Source: Hymenobacter volaticus (GTDB lineage: Bacteria; Bacteroidota; Bacteroidia; Cytophagales; Hymenobacteraceae). From it: 64,000 bases of DNA. A program made the position numbers and the translations under genes. Under the pieces are notes generated by a model, which saw nothing but the letters and a program-made list of their open reading frames with translations, did not search any database and was not told the origin of the DNA. The stretch spans positions 3,139,501 through 3,203,500 of the forward strand of contig NZ_CP095061.1 in assembly GCF_022921055.1 (NCBI RefSeq). Reading direction: 5' to 3'. Positions 47,897 through 56,352 of the stretch are shown in pieces (the stretch's first letter is position 1; the number at the start of each line of letters is the position of its first letter).

Positions 47897-48346
47897 ATGT
47901 CACTTCCCCAAGCCGGCGACCTCGCCCCCGATTTCACTGCCAAAGACCAACATGGCACCACGCACCGCCTCGCCGATTACAAAGGCCGCCGGGTTGCGCT
48001 CTATTTCTACCCCAAAGACGACACCTCCGGCTGCACCGCCCAAGCCTGCGACTTGCGCGATAATTACCAGAGCCTGCAAGCAGCCGGCATTCAGGTGCTC
48101 GGCGTCAGCATCGACAGCGAGAAGTCGCACCAGAAGTTTGCCGCTAAGTATGACTTACCGTTCCCGCTGCTCGTCGACGAAGACAAGAAGCTAGTGGAAG
48201 ACTACGGCGTGTGGCAAGAGAAATCGATGTACGGCCGCAAATACATGGGCACTATGCGCTACACTTTCCTCATTGATGCCGACAGCAAAATCGAGAAAGT
48301 GATTACCAAAGTCGATACCAAGAACCACGCCGCGCAACTGCTGTAG
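47897..48346 (+). CDS. bcp: Thioredoxin-dependent peroxiredoxin (BCP/PrxQ type)
   Basis: A 149-residue peroxiredoxin of the bacterioferritin-comigratory-protein group. The peroxidatic Cys46 and resolving Cys51 are in DDTSGCTAQACDLRDNY, the five-residue spacing typical of BCP. The start MSLPQAGDLAPDFTAKDQHG defines ATG 47897; an upstream in-frame region is not conserved. It reduces hydrogen and organic peroxides in the cytosol using thioredoxin. It precedes the transketolase N-terminal gene by 90 bases. Confidence 0.95.
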   Translation: MSLPQAGDLAPDFTAKDQHGTTHRLADYKGRRVALYFYPKDDTSGCTAQACDLRDNYQSLQAAGIQVLGVSIDSEKSHQKFAAKYDLPFPLLVDEDKKLVEDYGVWQEKSMYGRKYMGTMRYTFLIDADSKIEKVITKVDTKNHAAQLL

Positions 48347-48436
48347 TCTGCGGCCCGGTTACCACTTGCCCGAAGCGCACGGGCTGCCCCGCGCTTCCTA
48401 CATTTGCTTGATTCCTCACATTTCATATTTGAATCT

Positions 48437-49339
48437 ATGTCGCAAGACACGTCTTTTGCTGCTTCTTCCGAAACGCACACGCCCGAAGTCACCAAGTCGG
48501 TTGCGGAGCTAAAACAGATTGCCTCGCAGGTGCGGCGCGACATTTTGCGCATGGTACACGCCGTTAATTCTGGCCACCCCGGCGGCTCGCTCGGCTGCAC
48601 CGACTTATTGGTGGCGCTCTACTTCAAGGTGATGAAGCACACCCCCGAGCCGTTTGATCTGAACGGAGTCGGCCAAGACTTGTTTTTCCTTTCCAATGGG
48701 CACATTTCGCCGGTATTTTACTCGGTGCTGGCCCGTTCGGGCTACTTCCCGGTAGGTGAGCTGGCTACGTTCCGCAAGCTCAATTCGCGGTTGCAAGGCC
48801 ACCCGGCCACGCACGAGCACTTGCCCGGCATCCGCGTGGCTTCCGGCTCGTTGGGCCAGGGCCTGAGCGTCGCCATTGGTGCTGCCCAAGCTAAAAAACT
48901 CAACGGCGACAACCGGACCGTATTCGTGCTCATGGGCGACGGCGAGTTGGAAGAAGGCCAAGTGTGGGAGGCCGCCATGTACGCCCCGCACCACAAAGTC
49001 GACAACCTAATAGCCTTCGTGGACCGCAACGGTCAGCAGATCGACGGCCCCACCGACAAAATCGGAGGCCTCGGCGACCTGCGCGCCAAGTTCGAAGCCT
49101 TCAACTGGCGCGTACTCGAAACCGACGGCAACGACCTCGACAAGTTACTGCCAACGCTCGAAGAAGCACAGTCGTTGCTCGGCCAGGGCCAGCCGATTAT
49201 GGTGCTGATGGATACACAGATGGGCTTTGGGGTCGACTTCATGATGGGTTCGCACAAGTGGCATGGCGTAGCCCCGAACGACGAGCAACTCGAAAAGGCC
49301 TTGCAGCAACTTAGCGTAGAGCAAGCCAGCGACTATTAA
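48437..49339 (+). CDS. Transketolase, N-terminal (TPP-binding) subunit
   Basis: A 300-residue protein equal to the first half of transketolase. It carries the thiamine-pyrophosphate domain: HAVNSGHPGGSLGCTDLLVA, the stretch GHPATHEHLPGIRVASGSLG, and the metal/TPP motif GDGELEEGQVWEAAMYA with later DRNGQQIDG. The second half (residues equivalent to the pyrimidine and C-terminal domains) is encoded separately at 51791. Split transketolases are known in many bacteria, usually as adjacent genes. It acts in the cytosol in the non-oxidative pentose phosphate pathway once assembled with its partner. Confidence 0.95.
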   Translation: MSQDTSFAASSETHTPEVTKSVAELKQIASQVRRDILRMVHAVNSGHPGGSLGCTDLLVALYFKVMKHTPEPFDLNGVGQDLFFLSNGHISPVFYSVLARSGYFPVGELATFRKLNSRLQGHPATHEHLPGIRVASGSLGQGLSVAIGAAQAKKLNGDNRTVFVLMGDGELEEGQVWEAAMYAPHHKVDNLIAFVDRNGQQIDGPTDKIGGLGDLRAKFEAFNWRVLETDGNDLDKLLPTLEEAQSLLGQGQPIMVLMDTQMGFGVDFMMGSHKWHGVAPNDEQLEKALQQLSVEQASDY

Positions 49340-49505
49340 TAGCTGATTTGGGGTAGCAACGGCTTTGGGTTTATACAAAGCCAGACTGGTATTGCGTTGC
49401 ACTAACAGAGTTCTTTCCCATTGCAAAGCATTCTGGATCTTCCGCCTATACTGCCGTTTCGTGTGCGGCATTAGGGGCGGAAGGGCCGGAGTTAGTTTCC
49501 TATCG

Positions 49506-50909
49506 ATGCGCCGGTTAGCTGTTCTTCTGTGCTGGATGTTGTGGCTGGTTAGCGGAGCCAAAACCGGGCTGCGCGCGCAGAACGTGCCGCCCGAAAAGCC
49601 GCGGGTAACGCGCATCTTGTTTTTGCTGGATGCGTCGGGCTCGATGCTGGCCCCGTGGGAAGGCCGGCCGCGCATGGATGTAGCGAAAAGCCTGCTGGCC
49701 AAGATGGTGGATTCGCTGAACACCTACCCGAACCTGGAACTTGGGCTGCGGGCCTACGGTCACCTACACGACAAGTCGGAAAACAACTGCGAAGACTCCA
49801 AGCTGGAAGTGCCTTTCGCGGCCAAAAACGCCGAGGCCATCAAAACCCGCCTCAAGTCTATCGACCCCAAAGGTAACACACCCATCACCTTCTCCCTGCT
49901 TCAGTCAGCCGGCGACTTCCCGACGGATAACACAGCACGTAACGTGCTGATCCTCATTACCGACGGACTGGAGTCGTGCAAAGGTGACCCGTGCGCTACC
50001 TCGCTGGCGTTGCAGCGCAAACGGGTGTTTCTCAAGCCATTTGTGATTGGCATTGGGGCGGAGAAGGAATTTGGCAAGCAGCTAGAATGCTTGGGGCAGT
50101 ACTACAATGCATCCGATGTAAAAACCTTCCGCACCATTCTCAATGATGTGGTAACGCAGACGCTGGCCAAAACCACCGTGGCCATTAACCTGACCGATGA
50201 AGCCGGCAAACCCGTGGAGTCGAACGTGAACATGACTTTCATCAACAACATCACGGAGCAGCCCGAATTCAACTACGTTCACTACCGCGACGCCCAAGGC
50301 AAACCCGACGTGCTCGACGTTGACGCTTTGCAGAGCTACGACTTGGTTATCAACACCGTTCCGCCTGTGCGCCAGCAGAATCTGCCCATCAAGCCTGGCA
50401 AGGCCAATGTATTCACCTACAAAACGCCGCAGGGCACGCTTTGGCTCCAGAGTCCGAACACGATAGGCAACCCGTACGGCACGGTGCAGGCCGTAATCCG
50501 GCAGGCCGATAAAGAAAATACGTTGCTGGCGTTGCCTTTCGGGTCGCGGCAAAAGCTACTGGCAGGCAATTACGAAGTGGAACTGCTGACCCTGCCCCGC
50601 CAGCTTAAGCGCATCACCATCAAGCAAGGACAGGAAACAGCCGTTACGTACGTTGCGCCCGGTACGCTCAACATCATCACCGATCTGAAAGGCTATGGCA
50701 GCATCTACCGCCTCAACGATGACGAGTCGCAAACCTGGATTTACAACCTCTCGGATGGGGGCAGCAGCAAAGTGAACGTGCCCATGCAGCCAGGAGCTTA
50801 CCGCTTGGTGTTCCGCACCAAAAATGCCACCGGCAGCAAGTTCACCGACGTGCGCAATTTCACCATCCGCCCCGGCCAAACCACCTCAGTGAGTTTATTT
50901 GGCAAATAA
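49506..50909 (+). CDS. Secreted von Willebrand factor A domain protein
   Basis: A 467-residue protein with a signal peptide (MRRLAVLLCWMLWLVSGAKT to about residue 24). The VWA domain covers about 35-225 with an intact metal-ion-dependent adhesion site: Asp42, Ser44, Ser46 in FLLDASGSML, the threonine in KGNTPITFSLLQ and ILITDGLESCKGD. The rest is a series of beta-sandwich-like segments (VAINLTDEAGKPVESNVNMT, IKPGKANVFTYKTPQG, NIITDLKGYGSIYRLNDDES). It probably mediates surface or periplasmic protein contacts. It lies between the two transketolase halves with no metabolic connection that I can see. Confidence 0.9.
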   Translation: MRRLAVLLCWMLWLVSGAKTGLRAQNVPPEKPRVTRILFLLDASGSMLAPWEGRPRMDVAKSLLAKMVDSLNTYPNLELGLRAYGHLHDKSENNCEDSKLEVPFAAKNAEAIKTRLKSIDPKGNTPITFSLLQSAGDFPTDNTARNVLILITDGLESCKGDPCATSLALQRKRVFLKPFVIGIGAEKEFGKQLECLGQYYNASDVKTFRTILNDVVTQTLAKTTVAINLTDEAGKPVESNVNMTFINNITEQPEFNYVHYRDAQGKPDVLDVDALQSYDLVINTVPPVRQQNLPIKPGKANVFTYKTPQGTLWLQSPNTIGNPYGTVQAVIRQADKENTLLALPFGSRQKLLAGNYEVELLTLPRQLKRITIKQGQETAVTYVAPGTLNIITDLKGYGSIYRLNDDESQTWIYNLSDGGSSKVNVPMQPGAYRLVFRTKNATGSKFTDVRNFTIRPGQTTSVSLFGK

Positions 50910-50920
50910 TATCATTGGGA

Positions 50921-51727
50921 ATGAACCAGAACGGCCACGCCACGCCTGCGCAAGCACTACATCACCACCAGCTACCTCATTCTGATGAGGCTCTAGGAGC
51001 ATTGCAACAAGGCGCACAACAACTTGCCACCGAAGGCTATGCTGTACTGTCTGGCATTTACTCCGCGAAAGAAATTGCCGATTTACTTCGCACTATAGAA
51101 GCCGCCGATACTTCTTCCTCCAACTTTCGCCGCAGCCAAGATGTGTTTGCTATCCGCAATCTGCTCGGTGAAATTCCGGCGCTACAAGAACAACTGCTGA
51201 CTCCGAAGTTGCACCAGGTATTGGCAGTACTTTTCTCCGGTAGCACGCCTCACCTGACCAAGGCTATTTACTTTGATAAGCCAGCCGGCTCCAACTGGCT
51301 AGTAGCTTGGCACCAAGACGTCATGATAGCCGTAGGCGGCCGTATCGACTTGCCCGGTTATGGTCCCTGGACCACCAAACAAGGCGAGACAACTGTGCTG
51401 CCAACCCGCCAAGTGTTGGAAAGCATTGTCACTATCCGGCTTCACCTCGACGACTGCGACGCTACCAACGGTGCGCTGAAAGTAGTTCCTGGTTCGCATC
51501 AGCACGGTGTACTCTCAAATGATACGCTTCCAGCTCACACGCCCCACGCCGTAACGTGTTCGGTAGCTGCTGGCGGGGTAATGCTAATGAAACCCCTAAC
51601 GCTGCACGCCTCCAACCGCAGCACAAGTGCCCGCCCACGGCGCGTCATTCATTTGGAATTTAGTGCCGCAGAACTGCCACAAGGCCTGCAATGGCGCGAG
51701 CGTCTCGATATTTCAGTACACAACTAA
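50921..51727 (+). CDS. Phytanoyl-CoA dioxygenase (PhyH) family protein
   Basis: A 268-residue Fe(II)/2-oxoglutarate-dependent oxygenase. The iron facial triad is His131 and Asp133 (WLVAWHQDVMIAVGG) with distal His229 (MLMKPLTLHASNRST). The arginine that binds 2-oxoglutarate is probably in SARPRRVIHLEFS. The double-stranded beta-helix stretch IRLHLDDCDATNGALKVVPG is typical. It hydroxylates an unknown small molecule. Start ATG 50921 (MNQNGHATP) is chosen over a TTG at 50915. It lies 11 bases after the VWA gene and 63 bases before the second transketolase gene. Confidence 0.9.
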   Translation: MNQNGHATPAQALHHHQLPHSDEALGALQQGAQQLATEGYAVLSGIYSAKEIADLLRTIEAADTSSSNFRRSQDVFAIRNLLGEIPALQEQLLTPKLHQVLAVLFSGSTPHLTKAIYFDKPAGSNWLVAWHQDVMIAVGGRIDLPGYGPWTTKQGETTVLPTRQVLESIVTIRLHLDDCDATNGALKVVPGSHQHGVLSNDTLPAHTPHAVTCSVAAGGVMLMKPLTLHASNRSTSARPRRVIHLEFSAAELPQGLQWRERLDISVHN

Positions 51728-51790
51728 TCTGCCGTCATCTTAACGAAGGCAGAATATTAAAAGCAAGAATACACTCTCCAACCTTCATAC

Positions 51791-52747
51791 ATGAAAGACT
51801 TCCCTTACACCGAATCGAAAGACACCCGCAGCGGCTTTGGCGCGGGCTTGCACGAGCTAGGCAAAACCAACCCCAACGTAGTTGCCTTGTGCGCCGACTT
51901 GGTAGGTTCGCTCAAGATGGATGCCTTCATCAAGGACAATCCCGAGCGGTTTTTCCAAGTAGGTATTGCTGAGGCCAACATGATGGGCCTAGCAGCGGGT
52001 CTCACCATCGGTGGCAAGATTCCGTTCACTGGCACATTCGCCAACTTCAGCACGGGCCGCGTCTACGACCAGATTCGGCAGAGCATTGCGTACTCCAACA
52101 AGAACGTGAAAATCTGCGCTTCGCACGCGGGCCTTACGCTCGGCGAAGACGGCGCTACGCACCAGATTCTGGAGGATGTGGGCATGATGAAAATGCTGCC
52201 CCACATGACCGTTATCAACCCCTGCGACTACAACCAAACCAAAGCCGCCACCCTGGCCATTGCCGACTACGAAGGGCCAGTGTATTTGCGTTTCGGTCGT
52301 CCCGTTGTTCCCAACTTCACCCCTGCCGATCAAGTGTTTGAAATCGGGAAAGGCGTGGTCCTCAACGAAGGCACCGATGTGAGCATCTTCGCCACGGGCC
52401 ACTTAGTATGGAAAGCCATCTTGGCGGGCAAGCTACTGGCCGATAAAGGCATCAACGCCGAAATCATCAACATCCACACCATCAAGCCGTTGGATGCACA
52501 ACTGATTCTGGAGTCGGTGCGCAAAACGCGTTGCGTGGTTACGGCCGAAGAGCACCAGATGAATGGCGGCCTCGGCGATTCTATTGCGCAGTTGCTAGCG
52601 CGCGAAGAACCCCTGCCCCTGGAAATGGTAGCCGTCAACGACTCGTTCGGCGAATCGGGCACCCCCGACCAGCTAATGGAGAAATACGAGCTCAATGAAG
52701 CCGCTATTGTGCGGGCCGTTGAGAAAGTAATGGCCCGCCGGAAATAG
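51791..52747 (+). CDS. Transketolase, C-terminal subunit
   Basis: A 318-residue protein equal to the second half of transketolase: the pyrimidine-binding domain (TRSGFGAGLHELGKTNPNVV, RFFQVGIAEANMMGLAAGLT, with the catalytic Glu in GIAEANM, and HAGLTLGEDGATHQ) and the C-terminal regulatory domain (VSIFATGHLVWKAILAGKLL, EEHQMNGGLGDSIAQLLARE). It must pair with the product at 48437 to transfer two-carbon ketol units. The two genes are 2.4 kb apart, with VWA and PhyH genes between, all on the plus strand. A terminator follows. Confidence 0.95.
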   Translation: MKDFPYTESKDTRSGFGAGLHELGKTNPNVVALCADLVGSLKMDAFIKDNPERFFQVGIAEANMMGLAAGLTIGGKIPFTGTFANFSTGRVYDQIRQSIAYSNKNVKICASHAGLTLGEDGATHQILEDVGMMKMLPHMTVINPCDYNQTKAATLAIADYEGPVYLRFGRPVVPNFTPADQVFEIGKGVVLNEGTDVSIFATGHLVWKAILAGKLLADKGINAEIINIHTIKPLDAQLILESVRKTRCVVTAEEHQMNGGLGDSIAQLLAREEPLPLEMVAVNDSFGESGTPDQLMEKYELNEAAIVRAVEKVMARRK

Positions 52748-52768
52748 CTAGAAGTTAAAAGTATCTCT

Positions 52769-52806
52769 GAAAGCCTCTGCTACATTCGTTGTGGCAGGGG
52801 CTTTTA
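52769..52806 (+). terminator. Terminator after the transketolase C-terminal gene
   Basis: Imperfect hairpin AAAGCCTCTGCTAC / GTGGCAGGGGCTTT with an 8-base loop, then TATGC. Two bulges or mismatches; it lies 22 bases after the stop. Confidence 0.65.
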
Positions 52807-52877
52807 TGCTAGCGCACCGTTCACTTCGACTTTGGACATCAGCAATTGCTTAGGTGATGACCACTCAGCACTAGTTA

Positions 52878-53420
52878 CTACTGCCGAAGATTAGCCCATC
52901 GTTGCTCGAGTAACACGTCTAGGCTCTGCCAGTAAGAACGGTTGCCAAACGTATAGTCTTGGTAACAAGCCAGAAAAGCGTCCGTGTCTTGTTCTACTTC
53001 CAGCATGGCCTCCGGAGTGGTGGCAACTGCTCGGTCGTAATCGGCAGCCAGCCCATAAATCCACCCAACTTCTACGTCGGCTTTCACCAAGGTTCGCAGC
53101 CGGTAGAGGGACTTGATGAGTTGTCTCATGGGCCATTTGCCGCTGATTAACTGCCGATGCAACCAACACAAAGCCGGCCGCACGGAAAAGAAAACATCTG
53201 GAAACAAATTTTTGAGGTATGCCGGTACTTCCAGCTTGTTGGTGTGTAGGATGCGGTAAAAGCCAAGGAAGAATTCATTCGGGTTGTCTTCGCGTAGCAG
53301 CACCTCATCTATCCAGTCGCTGATATCAGCCAAGCTAAATAGCTCTAACTGCAAGCCCAATCGAGCATAGAACACGGCTTCCTCCACGGGCAGTCCCCGA
53401 AATTCGCTGTCCAGATTCAT
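52878..53420 (-). CDS. Conserved-looking hypothetical protein
   Basis: A 180-residue soluble, mostly helical protein that I do not recognise. It starts MNLDSEFRGLPVEEAVFYAR (ATG 53420; the longer frame upstream is unlikely) and contains LADISDWIDEVLLREDNPNE with FFLGFYRILHTNKLEV, then KSLYRLRTLVKADVEVGWIY and an acidic segment with LEVEQDTDAFLACYQDYTFG. No signal or membrane segment. The size, acidity and isolated position recall small immunity-like or contact-dependent proteins, but no toxin lies beside it, so I leave the function open. Confidence 0.7.
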   Translation of the reverse strand: MNLDSEFRGLPVEEAVFYARLGLQLELFSLADISDWIDEVLLREDNPNEFFLGFYRILHTNKLEVPAYLKNLFPDVFFSVRPALCWLHRQLISGKWPMRQLIKSLYRLRTLVKADVEVGWIYGLAADYDRAVATTPEAMLEVEQDTDAFLACYQDYTFGNRSYWQSLDVLLEQRWANLRQ

Positions 53421-53512
53421 GGCTACTTTTCTCCTTCTGGTGTGAGGATATTTGTAAGCCAGTACGCAGTTCCGCCGCGTTTGGAAGCCTACCAACCGCA
53501 TTACTTTTTCGG

Positions 53513-53567
53513 CAACAAGCCATTAGCTCCTAATATCGAGAGGACACTAGGAGCTAATGGCTTGTTG
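53513..53567. repeat. Perfect 20-base inverted repeat
   Basis: Arms CAACAAGCCATTAGCTCCTA (53513-53532) and its exact complement (53548-53567) around a 15-base centre. It is unrelated in sequence to the CATGCTGAGC family. It sits between two same-strand genes; it lacks a T-tract on the relevant side and so may be a mobile-element-like palindrome rather than a terminator. Confidence 0.85.
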
Positions 53568-53589
53568 TCGGAGACGGATTGTGCTACCG

Positions 53590-54243
53590 TTACTGCTTGG
53601 TGCCGCACTCGGCGCAGAACCGCTGATCGGCTTTCATGGCAGCGCCACAGTCTACGCAGAATTTTTCCTTGGTTTGCGCCAGAGCAGCATTGGGTGTGCC
53701 GCACTGAGGACAGAATTTTTGTCCGGGGTTGAGCTTAGTGTTGCAGCTTTGGCACTGCACAATTCCGCCCCGATTCAGAAAATCTAGCTCTTTGGTATAG
53801 TCCTGGGCGCGCGTTTTGGTATAGATCTGCTCGCGGCTAGCAAGGGCCTGCTGGGCAGCTAGCTCTTCGTGCTCATCGGGGGCGCAGTCTTCGCAGAGGC
53901 CCGCCTTGGAGTTCCAGCATACATCCGGGCAAACCCAGTGGCCGCAACGGGTGCACTGCTTGAAATACTGCTTGCCTTCGAGCACCGCTTTTTCCATTGC
54001 CTCGTCGTGCGCTTTGCCCCCAATGGCCCGCTGCACGTGGTAGGCAGCATTGCCAGCTTCATGAAACATGCCCCCAAACAAACTGCCCGCGGCATTGAGC
54101 AGACTTCCCGCAATGCCAACGGCATTCGGCTGAAAGCGCGACATGTGGCCGTTGCGGCATTTGTCGCAGTAGAATTTGAACTGAAATCCTTTGTCAGTCG
54201 ATAAGTCGTCGTGGTTGGCGACAAACTGAATCATGTTGCTCAT
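53590..54243 (-). CDS. Zinc-ribbon protein
   Basis: A 217-residue protein with several CxxC knuckles. An N-terminal pair (FKFYCDKCRNGHMSRFQPN) is followed by a Gly/Ala-rich helical part (GIAGSLLNAAGSLFGGMFHE), a second ribbon (QCTRCGHWVCPDVCWNSKAG with LCEDCAPD), and two C-terminal zinc ribbons of the double-zinc-ribbon type (VQCQSCNTKLNPGQKFCPQC, KFCVDCGAAMKADQRFCAEC). No enzyme motif is visible. The glycine-rich helix could touch membranes. The N-terminal part resembles a family seen in many bacteria as an uncharacterised zinc-ribbon protein; the function is unknown. Confidence 0.85.
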   Translation of the reverse strand: MSNMIQFVANHDDLSTDKGFQFKFYCDKCRNGHMSRFQPNAVGIAGSLLNAAGSLFGGMFHEAGNAAYHVQRAIGGKAHDEAMEKAVLEGKQYFKQCTRCGHWVCPDVCWNSKAGLCEDCAPDEHEELAAQQALASREQIYTKTRAQDYTKELDFLNRGGIVQCQSCNTKLNPGQKFCPQCGTPNAALAQTKEKFCVDCGAAMKADQRFCAECGTKQ

Positions 54244-54396
54244 AGCAAGTAGGCGTGTTTTACGCCTAAAAGTAGCATATCTACATATTCATTTCTACAA
54301 GCTTAATACTCGTGAGTAGAATAATGAATGTGTCTTTGCTTTCTATTTCCTGATTGGCGTTTTGAGAGTAGATTTTACTGGCTTTGTGAACGACAT

Positions 54397-54606
54397 TCAT
54401 TGGGGCGACACGAATTCAACCTGCAGCGTAACCTCGTTTAGGCCGTAAGGATTGCCAATTGGGGCGGTGGCCAAAGACAGTCCTAACTCCAACTTCTGGA
54501 AACGGGCCGGCGTCGTAGTACCCACCTGGCGAACTTCCCGAATCCGGAGCGCCCAGGCCGATGGCACTACTAATAGCCAAAACAACAAGACTAATAGAAA
54601 ACGCAT
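54397..54606 (-). pseudogene. Short secreted DUF5060-like fragment
   Basis: A 69-residue ORF: signal peptide MRFLLVLLFWLLVVPSAWA, then RQVGTTTPARFQKLELGLSL and IGNPYGLNEVTLQVEFVSPQ before the stop. The second part resembles the beginning of DUF5060, the N-terminal beta-sandwich of many secreted glycoside hydrolases, which normally continues with SPSG and several hundred residues. Nothing in the following 150 bases continues it in another frame. It is therefore either a remnant of a deleted hydrolase gene or a small orphan protein. The family match is short and moderately supported. Confidence 0.5.
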
Positions 54607-54771
54607 GAACAGCAGTAAGTAAATCAACTTGCAAGCAACGAAGAATTTCGTCGCATAGAGTATACCGAGTTGTAGCGGGGATTCCGCTTTGAAAGGCTGT
54701 TACTGTCTTTTCAATTCAAAACCAGAACTTTCCGCTTTCTTATTGCTTGCGCTGGTTTCTAAGTTTGTTTG

Positions 54772-55506
54772 ATGGGTTTATTTTTTTCTTTTTCCAGTAC
54801 CGTGTTGCTCTTGCTGTTATCGGTGGTACCAGCGTATGCCCAGCGGCCCGACACCACAATTATTCGCTACGTTGGGCAGCTTACCGGCCAGTATACCTCG
54901 GGCGGTGTAAACCGCACGCTGCTAGCTACCACGCACTCCGTCACGTTTTTGCGCGGCCAACATTTTGGGGCGCCTGTTAGTGGTAGCTTCACATACGGCA
55001 AGCAAGACCGGCTTCTGAAAGAGCGCGAAATACTCGTTAATGCTACTCCCTACTACTGGCTAGGGCACTTCCGAGCCTACGGCATCGGGGGGTACGAGCG
55101 GAGCAACCTGCGCGGTATTGCCAACCGTATCCAGTTGGGATTGGGGCCGGGCTGGGCCTTCTATACCGATTCGCTGGGGCGCGAGGTATCGGTGAGCAAC
55201 CTGTTTATTCGGGAAGCCACGTACTTCCAAGATGGTAGCCAGCGTATCGTTTCGCGCAGTTCGTTGCGGCTGCGTGTGGTATACTCAAAAGGCGTGCTTG
55301 CCCTCAACTCCACCACGTTCTACCAACCTAACCTCGAAGGCTTTGGCGACTACCGCATCAATCAACTAACCACGCTGGCGCTGCGCTTCACGACTCGCTT
55401 TTCCATAACGGCCAACTACACTTACACCCACGAAAGCCGCGTGCTAGAAGGCAAGCCCAACGACAATACCAACGTGACAGTGGGGGTAGCATTTAGCACG
55501 AAGTAG
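54772..55506 (+). CDS. DUF481-like outer-membrane beta-barrel protein
   Basis: A 244-residue protein with a signal peptide (STVLLLLLSVVPAYA, cleavage before QRPDT) and a beta-barrel made of alternating polar and aromatic strands: VNRTLLATTHSVTFLRGQHF, LVNATPYYWLGHFRAYGIGG, IQLGLGPGWAFYTDSLGREV, SSLRLRVVYSKGVLALNSTT and FSITANYTYTHESRVLEGKP, with the barrel end VTVGVAFSTK. This pattern is typical of DUF481 proteins of Bacteroidota. Ligand or role is unknown. ATG 54772 is used, three bases after an in-frame TTG. Confidence 0.8.
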   Translation: MGLFFSFSSTVLLLLLSVVPAYAQRPDTTIIRYVGQLTGQYTSGGVNRTLLATTHSVTFLRGQHFGAPVSGSFTYGKQDRLLKEREILVNATPYYWLGHFRAYGIGGYERSNLRGIANRIQLGLGPGWAFYTDSLGREVSVSNLFIREATYFQDGSQRIVSRSSLRLRVVYSKGVLALNSTTFYQPNLEGFGDYRINQLTTLALRFTTRFSITANYTYTHESRVLEGKPNDNTNVTVGVAFSTK

Positions 55507-55517
55507 AATAAGCTTAT

Positions 55518-56303
55518 TTATTTCCACCAGATTTCAACTTCTAGCTTTCGGACCGCTGCTTTGTTTTGTACCCATGCCTTCTGGTACGACTGCCAGCCAT
55601 TAGCCACATATTTATCACTTGGGCTAAACTCTCCTGCTCCCTGATCTAAGTCGCCACACATAGGAATGCGGGAGTCGCCCCAGTTACACCGTTTGACCTG
55701 CTTGGTTTTGTTGGACTCCCACGTACCAACGCATTGGTTGTTGGCAAAGGCATCTGAATGCTTCTCGATATTATTGTATTGCATCTTTCCTTTGCGGTTC
55801 AGATACCAGTTTGAATGCATGACACCTTTAAACACACCCGTATTGGGCTGATTGATTGGTTCTCTCAACTCGTATTCAACTAAAACTAGTCCCGCTTTCA
55901 CTGCAGGTACAGGTATGCCGTCTAACCCAAGAGGTAGCTTAATAGCCTCTCGAACGTGTAGCAGCCTCAATGTTCCCTGAAACGGCAGTACGTTCTCCCC
56001 TACTTTTGATTTACCCGTCACGAAGTAGCGTCCAGGTTGCTGTGGGTCAGGCCGGGCTGTGAGCACTTTTATTTGTAGACGCTGATAATTGTCGCCAATA
56101 AAGCCGAACACACTTTCATTATTGCTTGATAGCCATAGCGGCGAAAAGTCATATTGCCGATAGCTCTCAAGCATTTCAGCTGGTTTCAACTGTTTCTTAA
56201 CAAGTACTGCTTGCATATACTGCTTACTTTCTGGCGGCAGAGTTATACTCCCAAGGAGAATAATTGCTAGTCCTGCTGTTTTCTTTAGTCCAATAAGTAG
56301 CAT
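55518..56303 (-). CDS. Conserved hypothetical secreted protein
   Basis: A 261-residue protein with a hydrophobic N-terminal segment (LKKTAGLAIILLGSITLPP) that could be a signal peptide or anchor. The core SNNESVFGFIGDNYQRLQIK, GRYFVTGKSKVGENVLPFQG and FKGVMHSNWYLNRKGKMQYN followed by NNQCVGTWESNKTKQVKRCN and AGEFSPSDKYVANGWQSY has the look of an uncharacterised family common in Bacteroidota. Two cysteine pairs may form disulfides. No function can be given. It converges with the DUF481-like gene, 12 bases between the stops. Confidence 0.75.
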   Translation of the reverse strand: MLLIGLKKTAGLAIILLGSITLPPESKQYMQAVLVKKQLKPAEMLESYRQYDFSPLWLSSNNESVFGFIGDNYQRLQIKVLTARPDPQQPGRYFVTGKSKVGENVLPFQGTLRLLHVREAIKLPLGLDGIPVPAVKAGLVLVEYELREPINQPNTGVFKGVMHSNWYLNRKGKMQYNNIEKHSDAFANNQCVGTWESNKTKQVKRCNWGDSRIPMCGDLDQGAGEFSPSDKYVANGWQSYQKAWVQNKAAVRKLEVEIWWK

Positions 56304-56352
56304 ATGTAATATTGATACTGGCTAGCGTGGAGCTAAATATAAATTATGGCAG

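Noticed and set aside
48437..52747. Transketolase as one gene broken by insertion
   Set aside because: Each half has its own start, stop and complete domain set, and split transketolases are well known; this is a two-gene enzyme, although with unusual spacing.
52878..53420. Immunity protein of a polymorphic toxin
   Set aside because: Size and acidity fit loosely, but there is no neighbouring toxin or secretion-tagged effector.
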